This document shows, piece by piece, positions 1-8,491 of a stretch of 64,000 bases of DNA. Made by a program: the position numbers and the translations under genes. The notes under the pieces are model-generated. The model did no database searches. It saw nothing but the letters and a program-made list of their open reading frames with translations, and was not told the DNA's origin. The stretch spans positions 1-64,000 of the forward strand of contig NZ_JBHLJR010000007.1 in assembly GCF_043677095.1 (NCBI RefSeq). Reading direction: 5' to 3'. Within the stretch, counting starts at the first letter, position 1. Every line of letters begins with the position of its first letter. The DNA comes from Natronococcus roseus. Its GTDB lineage: Archaea > Halobacteriota > Halobacteria > Halobacteriales > Natrialbaceae.

Positions 1-123
1 AACGCGAGCGTCTCCGATCCGCGCTCGGAAACCGCTATCTGGGGCGAGGGTGAGGCGAACAGTCTCGTCGTGGTCCTGAAGGCAATTTTCACGTGGCGAC
101 TCAATACAATTGATTCGGACTAA
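1..123 (+). CDS. Possible C-terminal end of a gene truncated by the window edge
   Basis: The first 40 codons are open in frame 1 and end at a TAA at 121-123. The translation (ending in FTWRLNTIDSD) has no motif that I recognise. The composition is not strongly haloarchaeal, so this may be the tail of a real gene or chance read-through. Nothing upstream is visible to decide. Confidence 0.22.
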   Translation, partial: NASVSDPRSETAIWGEGEANSLVVVLKAIFTWRLNTIDSD

Positions 124-172
124 CGAAAAACGACGGTACACCGGCTGGTCAGGGAGGAAGAGGAACCGTCAT

Positions 173-505
173 TTAGGAATTCGTCTGCACTACTTGCTCC
201 GGAAGTGAGTCTAGTACCGCCTCGATCTGCTCGTCAGGCTGGTACCGGACAATATCCGTTTCGGAATCGACTTCGATGATGCCGTGGTCGGCCAGCTTCG
301 GCAAGTGTTTGTGGGCCAGTTGGATGGCAAGTTGGTCTCGGTCCAGACGGGTGTCGGTAGACGCTGAACTACTGCTCTGCAGTTGATCAATGAGGTCTTC
401 GATCGTTGTCTTGCCATTGGACTCTTCCCGTAATCGGTAGACGATTCTTCGACGCTGTCTATCCGAGACGATTCGAAGACAGACGTCGAGATGCTTTTCT
501 GCCAT
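173..505 (-). CDS. DUF7344 domain protein, small winged-helix-like regulator
   Basis: A 110-residue soluble acidic protein. It has the pattern of haloarchaeal DUF7344 proteins: an N-terminal helix with LRIVSDRQRRRIVYRL, a central helix pair, then HKHLPKLADHGIIEVD, a wing-like segment ending in VRYQPDE. DUF7344 proteins are thought to be winged-helix DNA-binding or signalling-output proteins; their targets are unknown. A TATA-like ATTAAAG (complement) lies 26-32 bp upstream of the ATG, fitting a leaderless transcript and supporting this start. It is one of three DUF7344 genes in the window (also 2365-2724 and 27114-27470). Confidence 0.8.
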   Translation of the reverse strand: MAEKHLDVCLRIVSDRQRRRIVYRLREESNGKTTIEDLIDQLQSSSSASTDTRLDRDQLAIQLAHKHLPKLADHGIIEVDSETDIVRYQPDEQIEAVLDSLPEQVVQTNS

Positions 506-884
506 GTTTCAACCTACAACTGGAAGCTGCATTAAAGAGCGACATTTTCATGCTGATTATGTTTTTGATTAAGTGGGTGACCTAGTCTGCACCGGTTCAT
601 TCGAATCTTCGTGTAGGGGATCGCTGCTTTGGCATAGAAATATCCGGAAAGAACTCCCATTTATCGGGTGAAGCAGTAAGCTCTAACCGCCATTCTCTCG
701 TAACCTCCTCAGGTGGAATGTCACACTGTCAGTCGAATATCTGCGTTTGTAGCAAACTCCGTAGTTCTCTATTCGTGATCGATTTTTGGGGAAATATCTG
801 TTACAGACAGCTGATAGATTTGCCCGTTAGGATGTCTCCCACATTATAACAAGTACTGTATCAGCAACATGGAGTGTAAGTAGC
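506..884. other. Intergenic, AT-richer than the surroundings
   Basis: No convincing gene is visible. The right end holds a TATA-like TTATAA at 844-849, about 36-41 bp before the HalOD1 gene at 885, and a GGAG at 871-874 that could act as a ribosome binding site. The left end holds the promoter of the minus-strand DUF7344 gene. The low GC content compared with the metabolic regions suits an accessory stretch. Confidence 0.5.
529..540 (-). promoter_or_regulatory. TATA-like box of the DUF7344 gene at 173-505
   Basis: On the minus strand the sequence CTCTTTAAT sits 26-32 bp before the ATG at 505. This is the usual distance for a haloarchaeal leaderless promoter. Confidence 0.45.
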
Positions 885-1148
885 ATGGGCACCCTAGATA
901 GCGGTGCAAACGCAGTTCACGGTCAATACGACTGGTCAACCAGCAGACCGAGTATTGCTGTCATCAACGCCATTGCGGCTCTTGAAAACGTTGAGCCGAC
1001 TGACATTTCGGTGGCACTTCACAATCACATCGATCCCGAAGCACTTGATGCGCTTGTGGCTACCGACAGCCACATCACAATTTCGTTTACCCGTAACGAG
1101 TATCGAGCTTGGATTGATGGAGACAAGTTGGTTATCACCGACGACTGA
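885..1148 (+). CDS. HalOD1 output-domain protein
   Basis: An 87-residue protein that matches the haloarchaeal output domain HalOD1: a helix with SIAVINAIAALENVEPTDI, then ALHNHIDPEALDALVA, then beta strands ITISFTRNEYRAWIDGDKLVI. HalOD1 is often the stand-alone output module of haloarchaeal signalling systems; the molecular activity is not established. The ATG is preceded by a GGAG and a TATA-like box. An overlapping plus-strand reading in another frame (904-1152) is much less protein-like and was discarded. Confidence 0.8.
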   Translation: MGTLDSGANAVHGQYDWSTSRPSIAVINAIAALENVEPTDISVALHNHIDPEALDALVATDSHITISFTRNEYRAWIDGDKLVITDD

Positions 1149-1638
1149 ATAGCGCGGTCAGTAAATATCTCCATGTAGCGGAATCCGGAGAATTCCTCCC
1201 TCTGATAAAACAGCGTAACCGTTATTCTCTTGTGATTCCCTATGTGATGTGTTATGTTGTCAGCTGAACGTCCGAGTTCTCCGCCGTTCTCTATCTGCCA
1301 GTCGAGATTTTGATGAACCGCCTGTTACGTATAAGTCAAGCAGGTAACGCTGCGGTGCGGTTCAAGCACGGCACCCGCGAGCGACCAACGGGAGCGAGCG
1401 GCCTTTTTAGCGTAGATTTTTGCGCCGAGCGGTTCCGAACGCAGTGAGGAATCCCGAGGCGGAAAAAGGTACGTGGGCAGTTCTACGTAGCACAGCTGTT
1501 GAATTGTGCCGACCAAATTAGCCGGTCCGTCGTTCCATACAGGAGACACACGTGTCGGCCAGGTCAGTACTTCGGGCAGTTCACCATAGAGAGTGTACTG
1601 ACATCACCCCTTTCCCGGTAGAACGCATCGGTTCAGGT
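1149..1638. other. Intergenic region, no supported gene
   Basis: It includes 1325-1549, where a minus-strand reading frame exists but its composition is not haloarchaeal. Around 1370-1470 there are short repetitive strings such as GCGAGCGACC and GGAGCGAGCGG, which look like debris from a degenerate coding tail. An AGGAG at about 1541 precedes a GTG at 1552 that could extend the next gene. Confidence 0.4.
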
Positions 1639-2295
1639 ATGGCTACTGAGGCGACGTTCACGGTTCCGTCAGACCAGTTTCCCTTAGGGACAGTGTTCAA
1701 TCAACTACCGAATGTGACGGTCGAGTTGGAGCGACTTATCCCCGCACAGGACGCGGTGGTACCCTACTTCTGGGTGCGGGGAACTGAAGTTGACGATATC
1801 GAGAGTGGGTTCAGCGAGCACCCGGGTGCGAAGGAGATCCGCCTTGTTGACTCCGTTGAGGACGAGTACCTGTTACGCGTCGAGTGGGCGGTGGATTACG
1901 ACGACGTGCTAACCATACTGGCGGAGACAGAGGTTCCACTGATCGAAGCTACCGGTACTAACCAACAGTGGACGTTCGAGATTCGCGGTGATGATCGAAG
2001 TGATATCGCCGCCTTTCAACGACGGTGTCGAGAGCTGGGCATCCCGCTCACGTTGACGGAGTTGCACGCACTGACGCCGGTTGAGACGGCGACCGAAGCT
2101 ACCCTCACTGACACCCAGCAAGAGGCGCTGGTGCTTGCCTACGAGCGTGGCTACTTCGAGTCCCCCCGCGAGGTTACGTTGGAAGCCCTCGGCGAGGAAC
2201 TCGGTATCTCACAGCAGGCCGTCGGTTCCCGCCTCCGAGGAGGGATCAAGCACGTCCTTGGGAGCACGCTTTCCACCCACCCAGTCCGATCCTGA
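1639..2295 (+). CDS. Bacterio-opsin activator (Bat)-type HTH regulator
   Basis: A 218-residue transcription regulator of the haloarchaeal Bat/HTH_10 class. The N-terminal half (starting MATEATFTVPSDQFPLGTVF) is the typical GAF-like Bat sensor region. The C-terminal part, about residues 155-210, is the HTH_10 domain: LTDTQQEALVLAYERGYF, then EALGEELGISQQAVGSRLRG. I prefer the ATG at 1639 because family members normally start there. A GTG at 1552 in frame, with an AGGAG before it, would add 29 residues of un-family-like sequence. Ligand and targets are unknown; the neighbours are other small regulators. Confidence 0.82.
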   Translation: MATEATFTVPSDQFPLGTVFNQLPNVTVELERLIPAQDAVVPYFWVRGTEVDDIESGFSEHPGAKEIRLVDSVEDEYLLRVEWAVDYDDVLTILAETEVPLIEATGTNQQWTFEIRGDDRSDIAAFQRRCRELGIPLTLTELHALTPVETATEATLTDTQQEALVLAYERGYFESPREVTLEALGEELGISQQAVGSRLRGGIKHVLGSTLSTHPVRS

Positions 2296-2364
2296 TTAGG
2301 ACTTAAAACAGGTTTGTACATGAAAAAGCCAGTGTGATGGCCGGCGATCGGCTCCATTCGTACC

Positions 2365-2724
2365 ATGAGTGGGGATTCTATCGCTTTCGACTCGGTACTC
2401 GACCTGTGTCAAAACCAGCACCGTCGGATCGTACTGGGGATGCTCGCAGAAGAACAGCGGTCATTAACGCTCAACGACCTTACGAAGGGCGTCCTTAAGT
2501 ACAATCATCAGACGCCACTTACAGAGGCGTCTAAGGACGTATTAGCGGAAATTCGCCTCTCGTTATATCATGGCCACCTCCCGAAATTGGCCTCGGAAGG
2601 ACTCATAAACTATGATCCAGAGCGCCAACTCGTGGAACCGACCGAGCAATTAGATCTGATGCAGCCGACCCTGTCTACTATCCTTGATGCCGATTCCTCG
2701 CTCGAAACGCCGATTACACTGTAG
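2365..2724 (+). CDS. DUF7344 domain protein
   Basis: A 119-residue acidic protein. It has the DUF7344 signature: FDSVLDLCQNQHRRIVLGML near the N-terminus, a variable linker, then LYHGHLPKLASEGLINYD, followed by a short wing (RQLVEPTEQ). This is probably a winged-helix DNA-binding or signalling protein with unknown target. It starts 69 bp after the Bat-type gene in the same direction, so the two may be co-transcribed, although a separate promoter cannot be excluded. Confidence 0.8.
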   Translation: MSGDSIAFDSVLDLCQNQHRRIVLGMLAEEQRSLTLNDLTKGVLKYNHQTPLTEASKDVLAEIRLSLYHGHLPKLASEGLINYDPERQLVEPTEQLDLMQPTLSTILDADSSLETPITL

Positions 2725-2866
2725 TCTTGATCAACCGTTATCAATCCTTGTTCACCCAGATCGTTTCAATAAGAGAGTGAAGACGACGAACAATACGCAG
2801 GAGTAGTGTGCAGTAGCATCAACGGGGGAACGGCCCCTCAATCGTTTCAACTCCTGACGGTGCTGG

Positions 2867-3414
2867 TTAGTTTCCCTCGGATATCTTGGGATCATCACCT
2901 GTCTCCAAGCCCGTCGCCATCAGCCGCCGGGCAATGACGACCAAGCCATTGGTGAAACCCCTGCCGAACACTGCTCTTTCAGTTTCAGCCGCCTCCGAAG
3001 CAGCCTCGTACACCGTACTGACCAGAATCGTCTTCCGGTCGATCAGGATTAGTCGGCTGATCGTCGTGTCATCAGTGTTGTCTGTCGGAGTACTGCTCAG
3101 CCACTCCAGTTCGGAAACGAACACGTTAGCGTCGGGGAGTGCCTGCTGAACGGTATTACGGAGATGTTCAGAGATGGTCCCGATGACGACCGTGATGCCC
3201 GTTTCCTGGGTCGCTTGGAGGTGCACGACCAACTCCGCCGTGAGAACCTCTTCACGGCCTACGACGAACACGATCTCCTCTCCAGCCCCATCAATGAGTT
3301 GCTGGGTGCGAGTTGCGATCGCCGTCTGCCCCGTCAGCGCCCAGACCTCGTGTGACACTTCCTCGTCGTCATCTGCTGGTGCTGGATCTCCGCGAGTCCT
3401 TTCGTTTCCAGCAC
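2867..3414 (-). pseudogene. TrmB-family regulator lacking its DNA-binding domain (5' truncated)
   Basis: The minus strand encodes the C-terminal sensor half of a TrmB-like haloarchaeal regulator, from an acidic linker (PADDDEEVSHEVWAL) through a phospholipase-D-like fold (IVFVVGREEVLTAELVVHL, then RLILIDRKTILVSTV). Normal family members have an N-terminal winged helix of roughly 80-100 residues before this. Here the reading frame runs instead into the antisense of an IS6-family transposase remnant (3415-3609). The first about 38 residues of the open frame, up to 3526, are therefore meaningless. I call it a pseudogene made by IS-associated truncation; a short sensor-only protein could still be translated. 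Confidence 0.7.
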
Positions 3415-3609
3415 GCGAATCCAAAATTCGCATCGACCGCTTCCACAACTCGTGGGTGGGCGGTCGGGCGAGTGCACGCGACTGGTCGTTTTCATGCACT
3501 ACTACAGTCGCCAGAGACCGCACCAAACTCTCGACGGAAAGACGCCGATCGAGGAGGTGCAGATCCAGACGGTGCCCCCGGACAACGATGACCGAACTGG
3601 GAGGTCATG
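3415..3609 (+). pseudogene. IS6-family transposase remnant (C-terminal fragment, frameshifted)
   Basis: Plus-strand codons read KIRIDRFHNSWVGGRASAR, then after a frame change MHYYSRQRPHQTLDGKTP, then IEEVQ and a TGA at 3607-3609. This is the end of the DDE domain and the C-terminus of haloarchaeal IS6-type transposases. The same pieces appear intact in the copy at 43951-44448 (RVDRFHNSWV and HYYNTRRPHQSLNGRTP). Only the last about 65 codons are left and a frameshift separates the halves, so the element is dead. It abuts the truncated TrmB gene. Confidence 0.75.
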
Positions 3610-3880
3610 CTGATGAGGTGCCCCGGCCAGAACGCCCGCGATGGGAAACTGATTTTGACGCAGGGATGTTCTGCGGCGAGTAGCCGCATTCACGGACGCT
3701 ATTCCTTTCTGATCAAAGCCTGAAAGAGAGGAAAGAGCACCACGGTTTGACTGGAACGGAGTGTTACTTTACGCTCAGCGGAAGTTGGATCCCGAGAGTG
3801 ACGATCGAGCGGTGGACAGCGTAATCAAGCGACGCAATTCCTCACCCGGCCTTAGGCAGGGGTTCTCTCGCTGTTTGAAT

Positions 3881-5212
3881 TCACTCTCCAGCGAGTCGAC
3901 CAGGCGTCCACTCGCCGTCGAACTCCTCGTGTCGGTACGGTTTCGCGTCCTCGCCCGCGTACGTGGCGACGAGGTGGCCGTCACCTTCGAGGTGGTACTT
4001 GTAGGTCGTCAACCCCTCGAGGCCGACGGGACCGCGGGCGTGGATCTTGCCCGTGGAGATACCGACCTCGGCACCGAGGCCGTACCGGTAGCCGTCGGCG
4101 AACCGAGTCGAGGCGTTGTGAAAGACGCTCGCGGAGTCGAGGCTGCGCATGAACGTCTCCGCGCGATCGGCGTCCTCGGTGACGATCGATTCGGTGTGCT
4201 TCGAGCCGTGGCTCGTGATGTGACTGCACGCGGTCTCGAGCGAGTCGACCACCCGGGCGGAGACGATCAGGTCGCCGTACTCGGTGTCCCAGTCGGCGTC
4301 GGTCGCGGCCTCGACGTCGACGAACTCGCGGGTAGCTTCGTCGCCCCGAACTTCGACGTCGGCGGCCTCGTAGCGATCGACGATCGCCGGAAGAAACGCT
4401 TCGGCAACATCCTCGTGGACCAACAGCGTCTCGACGGCGTTACAGACGGCAGGATACTGTACTTTCGCGTCGTAGGCGATGTCTTCGGCCATTTCGAGGT
4501 TGGCGTCGGCATCGACGTAGACGTGACAGACCCCTTCCGTATGGCCGAGAACGGGGATACTCGTGTTGTCCTGGATATAGCTGACGAACGAGGAGCTGCC
4601 ACGGGGCATCAGGAGGTCGACTGCGTTGTCCATTTCGAGCAGGGTATCGACGTCCTCCCGGGCTTCGATCTGCTGGGCCCAACCGTCGGGAACGTCCGCC
4701 GTGGCGTCGGTGATGATCTCGAACAGCGCCCTGTTCGAGTGTAGCGCCTCGCTGCCGCCTTTCAGAATCACCGCGTTGCCGGATTTGAGTCCGAGCGCAG
4801 CGATCTGGACGAGCGCGTCGGGGCGGGATTCGAAGACGGCGCCGACGACGCCGATCGGCACGGCAACCTTGTACAGCTCGAGTCCCTCGTCGAGTCGGCG
4901 CGCCTCGAGGGTTTTCTCGAGGGGATCGTCCTGGTCGGCGACGCTGCGGACCATCTCGGCGATGCTCTCGACTTTCGACACCGAGAGGGTGAGTCGGTCG
5001 ACGAACGCCCGGGTGTACTCGCCGTCGGCGAGAAGCTCCTCTGCGGCCTCGACGTCGCGCTCGTTCGCCGCGAGAATCTCGTCGGTTCGCGCCTCGAGCG
5101 CGTCGGCGACGTCCAGCAGGGCAGTGCGTCGCTGCTCGTCGGATAGCTGTGCCAGCTGTAGGGCTGCGGTCTGTGCTGTCTCGACCTTCCGTTCGGTTTC
5201 AGTGTTCGTCAT
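3881..5212 (-). CDS. proA: Gamma-glutamyl phosphate reductase
   Basis: A 443-residue cytoplasmic enzyme that reduces gamma-glutamyl phosphate to glutamate-5-semialdehyde with NADPH, the second step of proline synthesis. The aldehyde-dehydrogenase-like fold shows VPIGVVGAVFESRPDALVQI (about 118-137), the NAVILKGGSEALHSN cofactor region (about 146-160) and the catalytic cysteine in YPAVCNAVETLLVH (Cys257). The C-terminus has LGAEVGISTGKIHARGPVGL, typical of ProA. Its ATG at 5212 overlaps the end of proB (stop at 5209) by 4 nt, so it is the last gene of the operon. Confidence 0.97.
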   Translation of the reverse strand: MTNTETERKVETAQTAALQLAQLSDEQRRTALLDVADALEARTDEILAANERDVEAAEELLADGEYTRAFVDRLTLSVSKVESIAEMVRSVADQDDPLEKTLEARRLDEGLELYKVAVPIGVVGAVFESRPDALVQIAALGLKSGNAVILKGGSEALHSNRALFEIITDATADVPDGWAQQIEAREDVDTLLEMDNAVDLLMPRGSSSFVSYIQDNTSIPVLGHTEGVCHVYVDADANLEMAEDIAYDAKVQYPAVCNAVETLLVHEDVAEAFLPAIVDRYEAADVEVRGDEATREFVDVEAATDADWDTEYGDLIVSARVVDSLETACSHITSHGSKHTESIVTEDADRAETFMRSLDSASVFHNASTRFADGYRYGLGAEVGISTGKIHARGPVGLEGLTTYKYHLEGDGHLVATYAGEDAKPYRHEEFDGEWTPGRLAGE

Positions 5213-6072
5213 AGCTTGGACGGGGTCTCGGTTCGGTTGTCGGTTACGCCGTTGATGGGGACGAATATGGTCCCCACGGATTTGGCGGTGGCGATCTTCT
5301 CCAGGACGTTCGGTTCGGTCGACTTCGCGATTATCGCGGGGACGCCGTACTCGCTGACGTCGCGGGCGCCCGCAACTTTCGTCTCGATCCCGCCGAAGCC
5401 GACGCCCTCGCCGGTGCCGCCGGCGACGATCTCTTCGACCGAATCGTAGTTTTCCCCGACCGCCTCGATTAGCTCCGCGTCGTCGTCGGTCTTCGGGTTA
5501 CCCGTGTAGACGCCGCCCACGTCGGTCAGCGTTACCAGCAGGTCCGCCTCGACGCCGATTGCAGTCGAGGTCGAGAGCATGTCGTTGTCGCCGATTCGGA
5601 TCTCGGCGGTCGCGACCGCGTCGTTCTCGTTGATGATTGGCACCACGTCCCACTCGAGCAGCGTCTCGACGGTGTTGCGGAAGTTCGTAAAGCGCTCGGG
5701 GTTCTCGAGGTCGTGCTGAGTGAGCAACAGCTGGGCTACCTTCCGGTCGTAGCGAGCGAAGCTCTCGGTGTAGCGGTGCATGAGATGGCTCTGGCCGACC
5801 GTCGACAGCGCCTGGGACTCCTCGACGGTCCCGGTAGGCTGGTCGATCCGGCCGGTGCCGGCGCCGATCGCTCCGGAGGAAACGAGGATGACCCCCTTGT
5901 CCCGCTCGAGCAAGGCCTCGAGATCGTCGACGAGCTTGTCGAGTTTCTCCATGTCCAGGTTCGACTCCTCGTCGGTGAGGGAGTTGGTCCCGGCTTTGAC
6001 GACAACGCGGTCGGCGTCGGCTCCGAGTTGTCTCGCCGCGGTCACCTCGGCATCGGGGACCGGCTCAACCAT
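5209..6072 (-). CDS. proB: Glutamate 5-kinase, short form without PUA domain
   Basis: A 287-residue amino-acid kinase that phosphorylates glutamate to gamma-glutamyl phosphate, the first and usually feedback-controlled step of proline synthesis. The N-terminus has RVVVKAGTNSLTDEE, then VILVSSGAIGAGTGRI, the nucleotide/substrate region EWDVVPIINENDAVAT, and the late motif GTGEGVGFGGIETKVAGAR. It ends where a C-terminal PUA domain would begin in many bacterial enzymes of about 367 residues. I chose the ATG at 6072: it overlaps the proC stop by 8 nt and starts right before the kinase fold; the open frame continues upstream but inside proC. Confidence 0.96.
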   Translation of the reverse strand: MVEPVPDAEVTAARQLGADADRVVVKAGTNSLTDEESNLDMEKLDKLVDDLEALLERDKGVILVSSGAIGAGTGRIDQPTGTVEESQALSTVGQSHLMHRYTESFARYDRKVAQLLLTQHDLENPERFTNFRNTVETLLEWDVVPIINENDAVATAEIRIGDNDMLSTSTAIGVEADLLVTLTDVGGVYTGNPKTDDDAELIEAVGENYDSVEEIVAGGTGEGVGFGGIETKVAGARDVSEYGVPAIIAKSTEPNVLEKIATAKSVGTIFVPINGVTDNRTETPSKL

Positions 6073-6832
6073 CGGTAGCCAGCTCCGCAGAGCGTTCTTC
6101 GGCTGCCTGGACGGCCCCAGCGACCGCCTCATCGGCGACGCTGTCCCGGAGCACCTCCATCCCCTCGATAGTCGTTCCCTTCGGAGAGCAGACAGCGTCG
6201 ATCAGCCCGTCGAGTTCACCGTCCGAACGAAGGACGGTTTCGGCGGCTCCCTTGAACGTCTGGGCGGCTAACACCCGAGCGTCTTCGGGGTCGAGACCGC
6301 CCGCCACGCCGGCGTTAGTCATCGCCTGAATCAGGTAGAAGACGAATGCAGGGCCGCTGCCGTTGACCGCGGTCGCGACGTCCATCTGCGCCTCCTCGAC
6401 CTCGACGTACTCGCCGACGTCGTCGAGCAGTATCCTGACGTCGTCGGGGATCTCCTCCCCGGTGACCGCCGCCGCCATGTTTCTCGTTCTGGCCGCCAAG
6501 TTCGGCATGAGCCGGACCACGTTCGCATCGGTTCGGGCTTCGAGAAAGTCGGTCGGCACGCCCGCGGCGATCGACACCAGCGTCTGTTCGGGCGAGAGAT
6601 CGAGCTCCTCGAGTACCGCTCCGACGATGTCGGGTTTGACGGCGACGACGATTACGTCGGCGTCGGCCGCCTCGGCGGTCTCCGCAGTAGTCCGTGTCGC
6701 GTACTCGGCGACCGCCTCCAGCGCGTCGGGGTCGAGGTCGCACGCGATTACCGTGTGACCGCCGGCGCTCGAGAGCCCCTCGATCAGGGCTCCACCCATG
6801 TTGCCACAGCCAATAACGCTCGTCCGTACCAT
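6065..6832 (-). CDS. proC: Pyrroline-5-carboxylate reductase
   Basis: A 255-residue NAD(P)H-dependent enzyme making proline from pyrroline-5-carboxylate, the last step of the pathway. The Rossmann start VIGCGNMGGALIEGL follows the ATG, and the C-terminal dimer domain contains the conserved AVNGSGPAFVFYLIQAMTNA and CSPKGTTIEGMEVL. The start at 6832 (MVRTSVIGCGNMGG) matches the family; the open frame runs 109 codons further upstream but that sequence is non-homologous. First gene of a proC-proB-proA operon with overlapping ends. Confidence 0.96.
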   Translation of the reverse strand: MVRTSVIGCGNMGGALIEGLSSAGGHTVIACDLDPDALEAVAEYATRTTAETAEAADADVIVVAVKPDIVGAVLEELDLSPEQTLVSIAAGVPTDFLEARTDANVVRLMPNLAARTRNMAAAVTGEEIPDDVRILLDDVGEYVEVEEAQMDVATAVNGSGPAFVFYLIQAMTNAGVAGGLDPEDARVLAAQTFKGAAETVLRSDGELDGLIDAVCSPKGTTIEGMEVLRDSVADEAVAGAVQAAEERSAELATDG

Positions 6833-7224
6833 CGTTGTCCATCCGAAGGACCGAGATAACCATACAAACTTTGGTATCCGTCGGACGTCAGCCGCTGGTG
6901 ACGAAAATCGTCCTCCCGACGGTCGGCCAGTAACTGGCGGCCAAATTCGACTTCCAGCCTTCCACGTGGCGAATCTCGTAGGCGAGACTCGAAGGTCGAG
7001 GAGACAGAGAAGATTGCCAGCTCTCTCCAGAAGAGAAGGGTCTGCGGGGGCGCGGAAAGTTACCAGTTTCCTCACGTCCGGGATCGGAGCAGTACGTTGA
7101 TCCGAGGACTCGCTCGGTACCGTACCGTCCGGCCACCGAGTTCGTCGCGGTGACGACATCGGGTCCGATACTGTCCACCGATTCGATCAGTCGCTCCGAT
7201 CAAGAGAGATGCGTACGAACCCAA
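6833..7224. other. Intergenic region upstream of proC
   Basis: 392 bp between the end of thiR and the start of proC, both on the minus strand. It should contain the pro operon promoter: on the minus strand an AT-rich GTATGGTTATC lies about 27-37 bp before the proC ATG. No gene is visible; open frames on both strands have the arginine- and serine-rich composition of GC-rich non-coding sequence. Confidence 0.45.
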
Positions 7225-8151
7225 TCAGGGCTCAGTTTCAGCGGTGACGAGATCGGCGACGACGTCGACGACCGATACGGCGCTTTCGCCGAGCACGTAC
7301 GTGATCGGTTCGATTCCGAACGCCCCCTCGTGGTAGACGATGCGAGGAACGGTCGCACGCGTCTCGAACGCCGACCGGAGCCGTTCGGTTCGGTCCTCGT
7401 AGTCCGCATCGAACGCGAACGTCTCGAATCCTCGTTCGCGAGCAGCCTCCAGCAGCCGCTCGTCCGTCCGCAGGTTACACGCCGCCAGAACCGTCGGGTC
7501 CACCTCGTTAGCTGCAAGGATCATCCGCGAAACGTGTTCTGAAACGCCGAACTCCGGGTTTCCAGGAACCTCGATTCGGCCACGAACGGAATGGATTCGT
7601 CCCGGAATTGCAGCGACGTCGGCGGGACCGACCGGGTTGGGACGTGCCATCCCGAGGTTGGTTCCGGCGTTCGGGACGAACGCACCGATCGAATCGGACG
7701 TCCGAAGCATGCGAGTCGCCCGACGGACGTTCGCGAGCGTCTCTCGGTCGGCCGCGACGGCGTCGTCTGCCCCCCGTACGCAGATATCACAGCCCAGTCC
7801 CTCGAGTGCGGGCATCTCCGCTTCGTGAATCGCGCAGATCGGTCCCCTGTCTTCGAAGCTTCGGATCAACTCGATGATCTCCGTCATCGCTTCGTACTCG
7901 TCGAGATCGTCCGAATCGAAGCCCGCAACGAGTCGATCGACGGTTTCTCCAAATCGCGGGTCGTCGGTGAGACGTTCGTCTACGGTCCCCTTGCCGCTCG
8001 CGTATCCGCTCACTGCAGCCTGTGTCACGCCGAGTTGCTCGGCGACAGCTCGCTGCGTCCACCCGCGCTCGAGCAGCGCCGTCGCGAGCTCGGTCCGGAG
8101 TGTCGGTAACACCCGCTCGGTAACGATCTCCTGTGGCAACACCAGTCCCAT
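7225..8151 (-). CDS. thiR: ThiR-type thiamine regulator (HTH plus ThiN domain)
   Basis: A 308-residue DNA-binding regulator. Residues about 20-60 form a helix-turn-helix (LATALLERGWTQRAVAEQLG, then VTQAAVSGYASGKG). Residues about 135-300 are a ThiN (thiamine-phosphate synthase-like) domain, including IGAFVPNAGTNLGMARPNP and a GRIHSVRGRIEVPGNPEFGVS region. In archaea HTH-ThiN proteins without a kinase part are described as ThiR, repressors of thiamine genes that use ThiN as the ligand-binding domain. The divergent thiC gene fits this well. Some annotators would call it ThiN thiamine-phosphate synthase. A TATA-like GTTTATGG lies 23-30 bp upstream, favouring the ATG at 8151. Confidence 0.85.
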   Translation of the reverse strand: MGLVLPQEIVTERVLPTLRTELATALLERGWTQRAVAEQLGVTQAAVSGYASGKGTVDERLTDDPRFGETVDRLVAGFDSDDLDEYEAMTEIIELIRSFEDRGPICAIHEAEMPALEGLGCDICVRGADDAVAADRETLANVRRATRMLRTSDSIGAFVPNAGTNLGMARPNPVGPADVAAIPGRIHSVRGRIEVPGNPEFGVSEHVSRMILAANEVDPTVLAACNLRTDERLLEAARERGFETFAFDADYEDRTERLRSAFETRATVPRIVYHEGAFGIEPITYVLGESAVSVVDVVADLVTAETEP

Positions 8152-8491
8152 AGCTACCGTTCCCAGCGGTCAACCATAAACGTCAGCCGGATCGATGGCG
8201 GCACCGACGAGCTTCTCGAGGATCACGGAAACGCCGACGTACGCGGACGAAGCAGCAGACGGAAACTCCTATTGCAGGTTCTCCGCCGAGAACGACCTGT
8301 TCGAACCAGCGCTCGAGTCGCTAACGTGTCTATGATTCCGTTCACTCACACCGACTGCTCGTGAGATCTCAGTCCGCGGATTCGGATATCCCCTCACCGT
8401 TCCAACTGAACGGTCTACCGTATCGCTACGTTATCGTCTGCAGATCTACTGTCCACAACTTATATTAATAGGTGGTATAACTAGGTAATCG
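8152..8491. promoter_or_regulatory. Divergent thiR/thiC promoter region
   Basis: A 340-bp spacer with a promoter at each end. For thiC, TATATTAATA at 8461-8470 lies 22-31 bp before the ATG at 8492, so the transcript is probably leaderless. For thiR, the complement of CCATAAAC at 8174-8181 lies 23-30 bp before its ATG. The palindromic-looking TTATA...TATAA pair flanking GGTGG at 8460-8480 overlaps the thiC promoter and is a candidate ThiR operator. No TPP riboswitch is recognisable; a leaderless thiC would leave no room for one. Confidence 0.55.

Noticed and set aside
1325..1549. A minus-strand 74-codon frame
   Set aside because: It lacks acidic composition and family motifs; the DNA has repetitive GC-rich strings.
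2760..2870. Two GTTTCAA strings reminding of CRISPR repeats
   Set aside because: Only seven bases match, spacing and flanks differ, and no cas gene is in the window.
3825..3890. Hairpin-like CCCGGCCTTAGGCAGGGG near a TTCTCTCGCTG string, similar to an IS200/IS605 right end
   Set aside because: Imperfect, overlaps the end of proA, and no TnpA or TnpB frame is nearby.
8152..8491. A TPP riboswitch before thiC
   Set aside because: The TATA box lies only 22-31 bp before the ATG, so there is no leader long enough.
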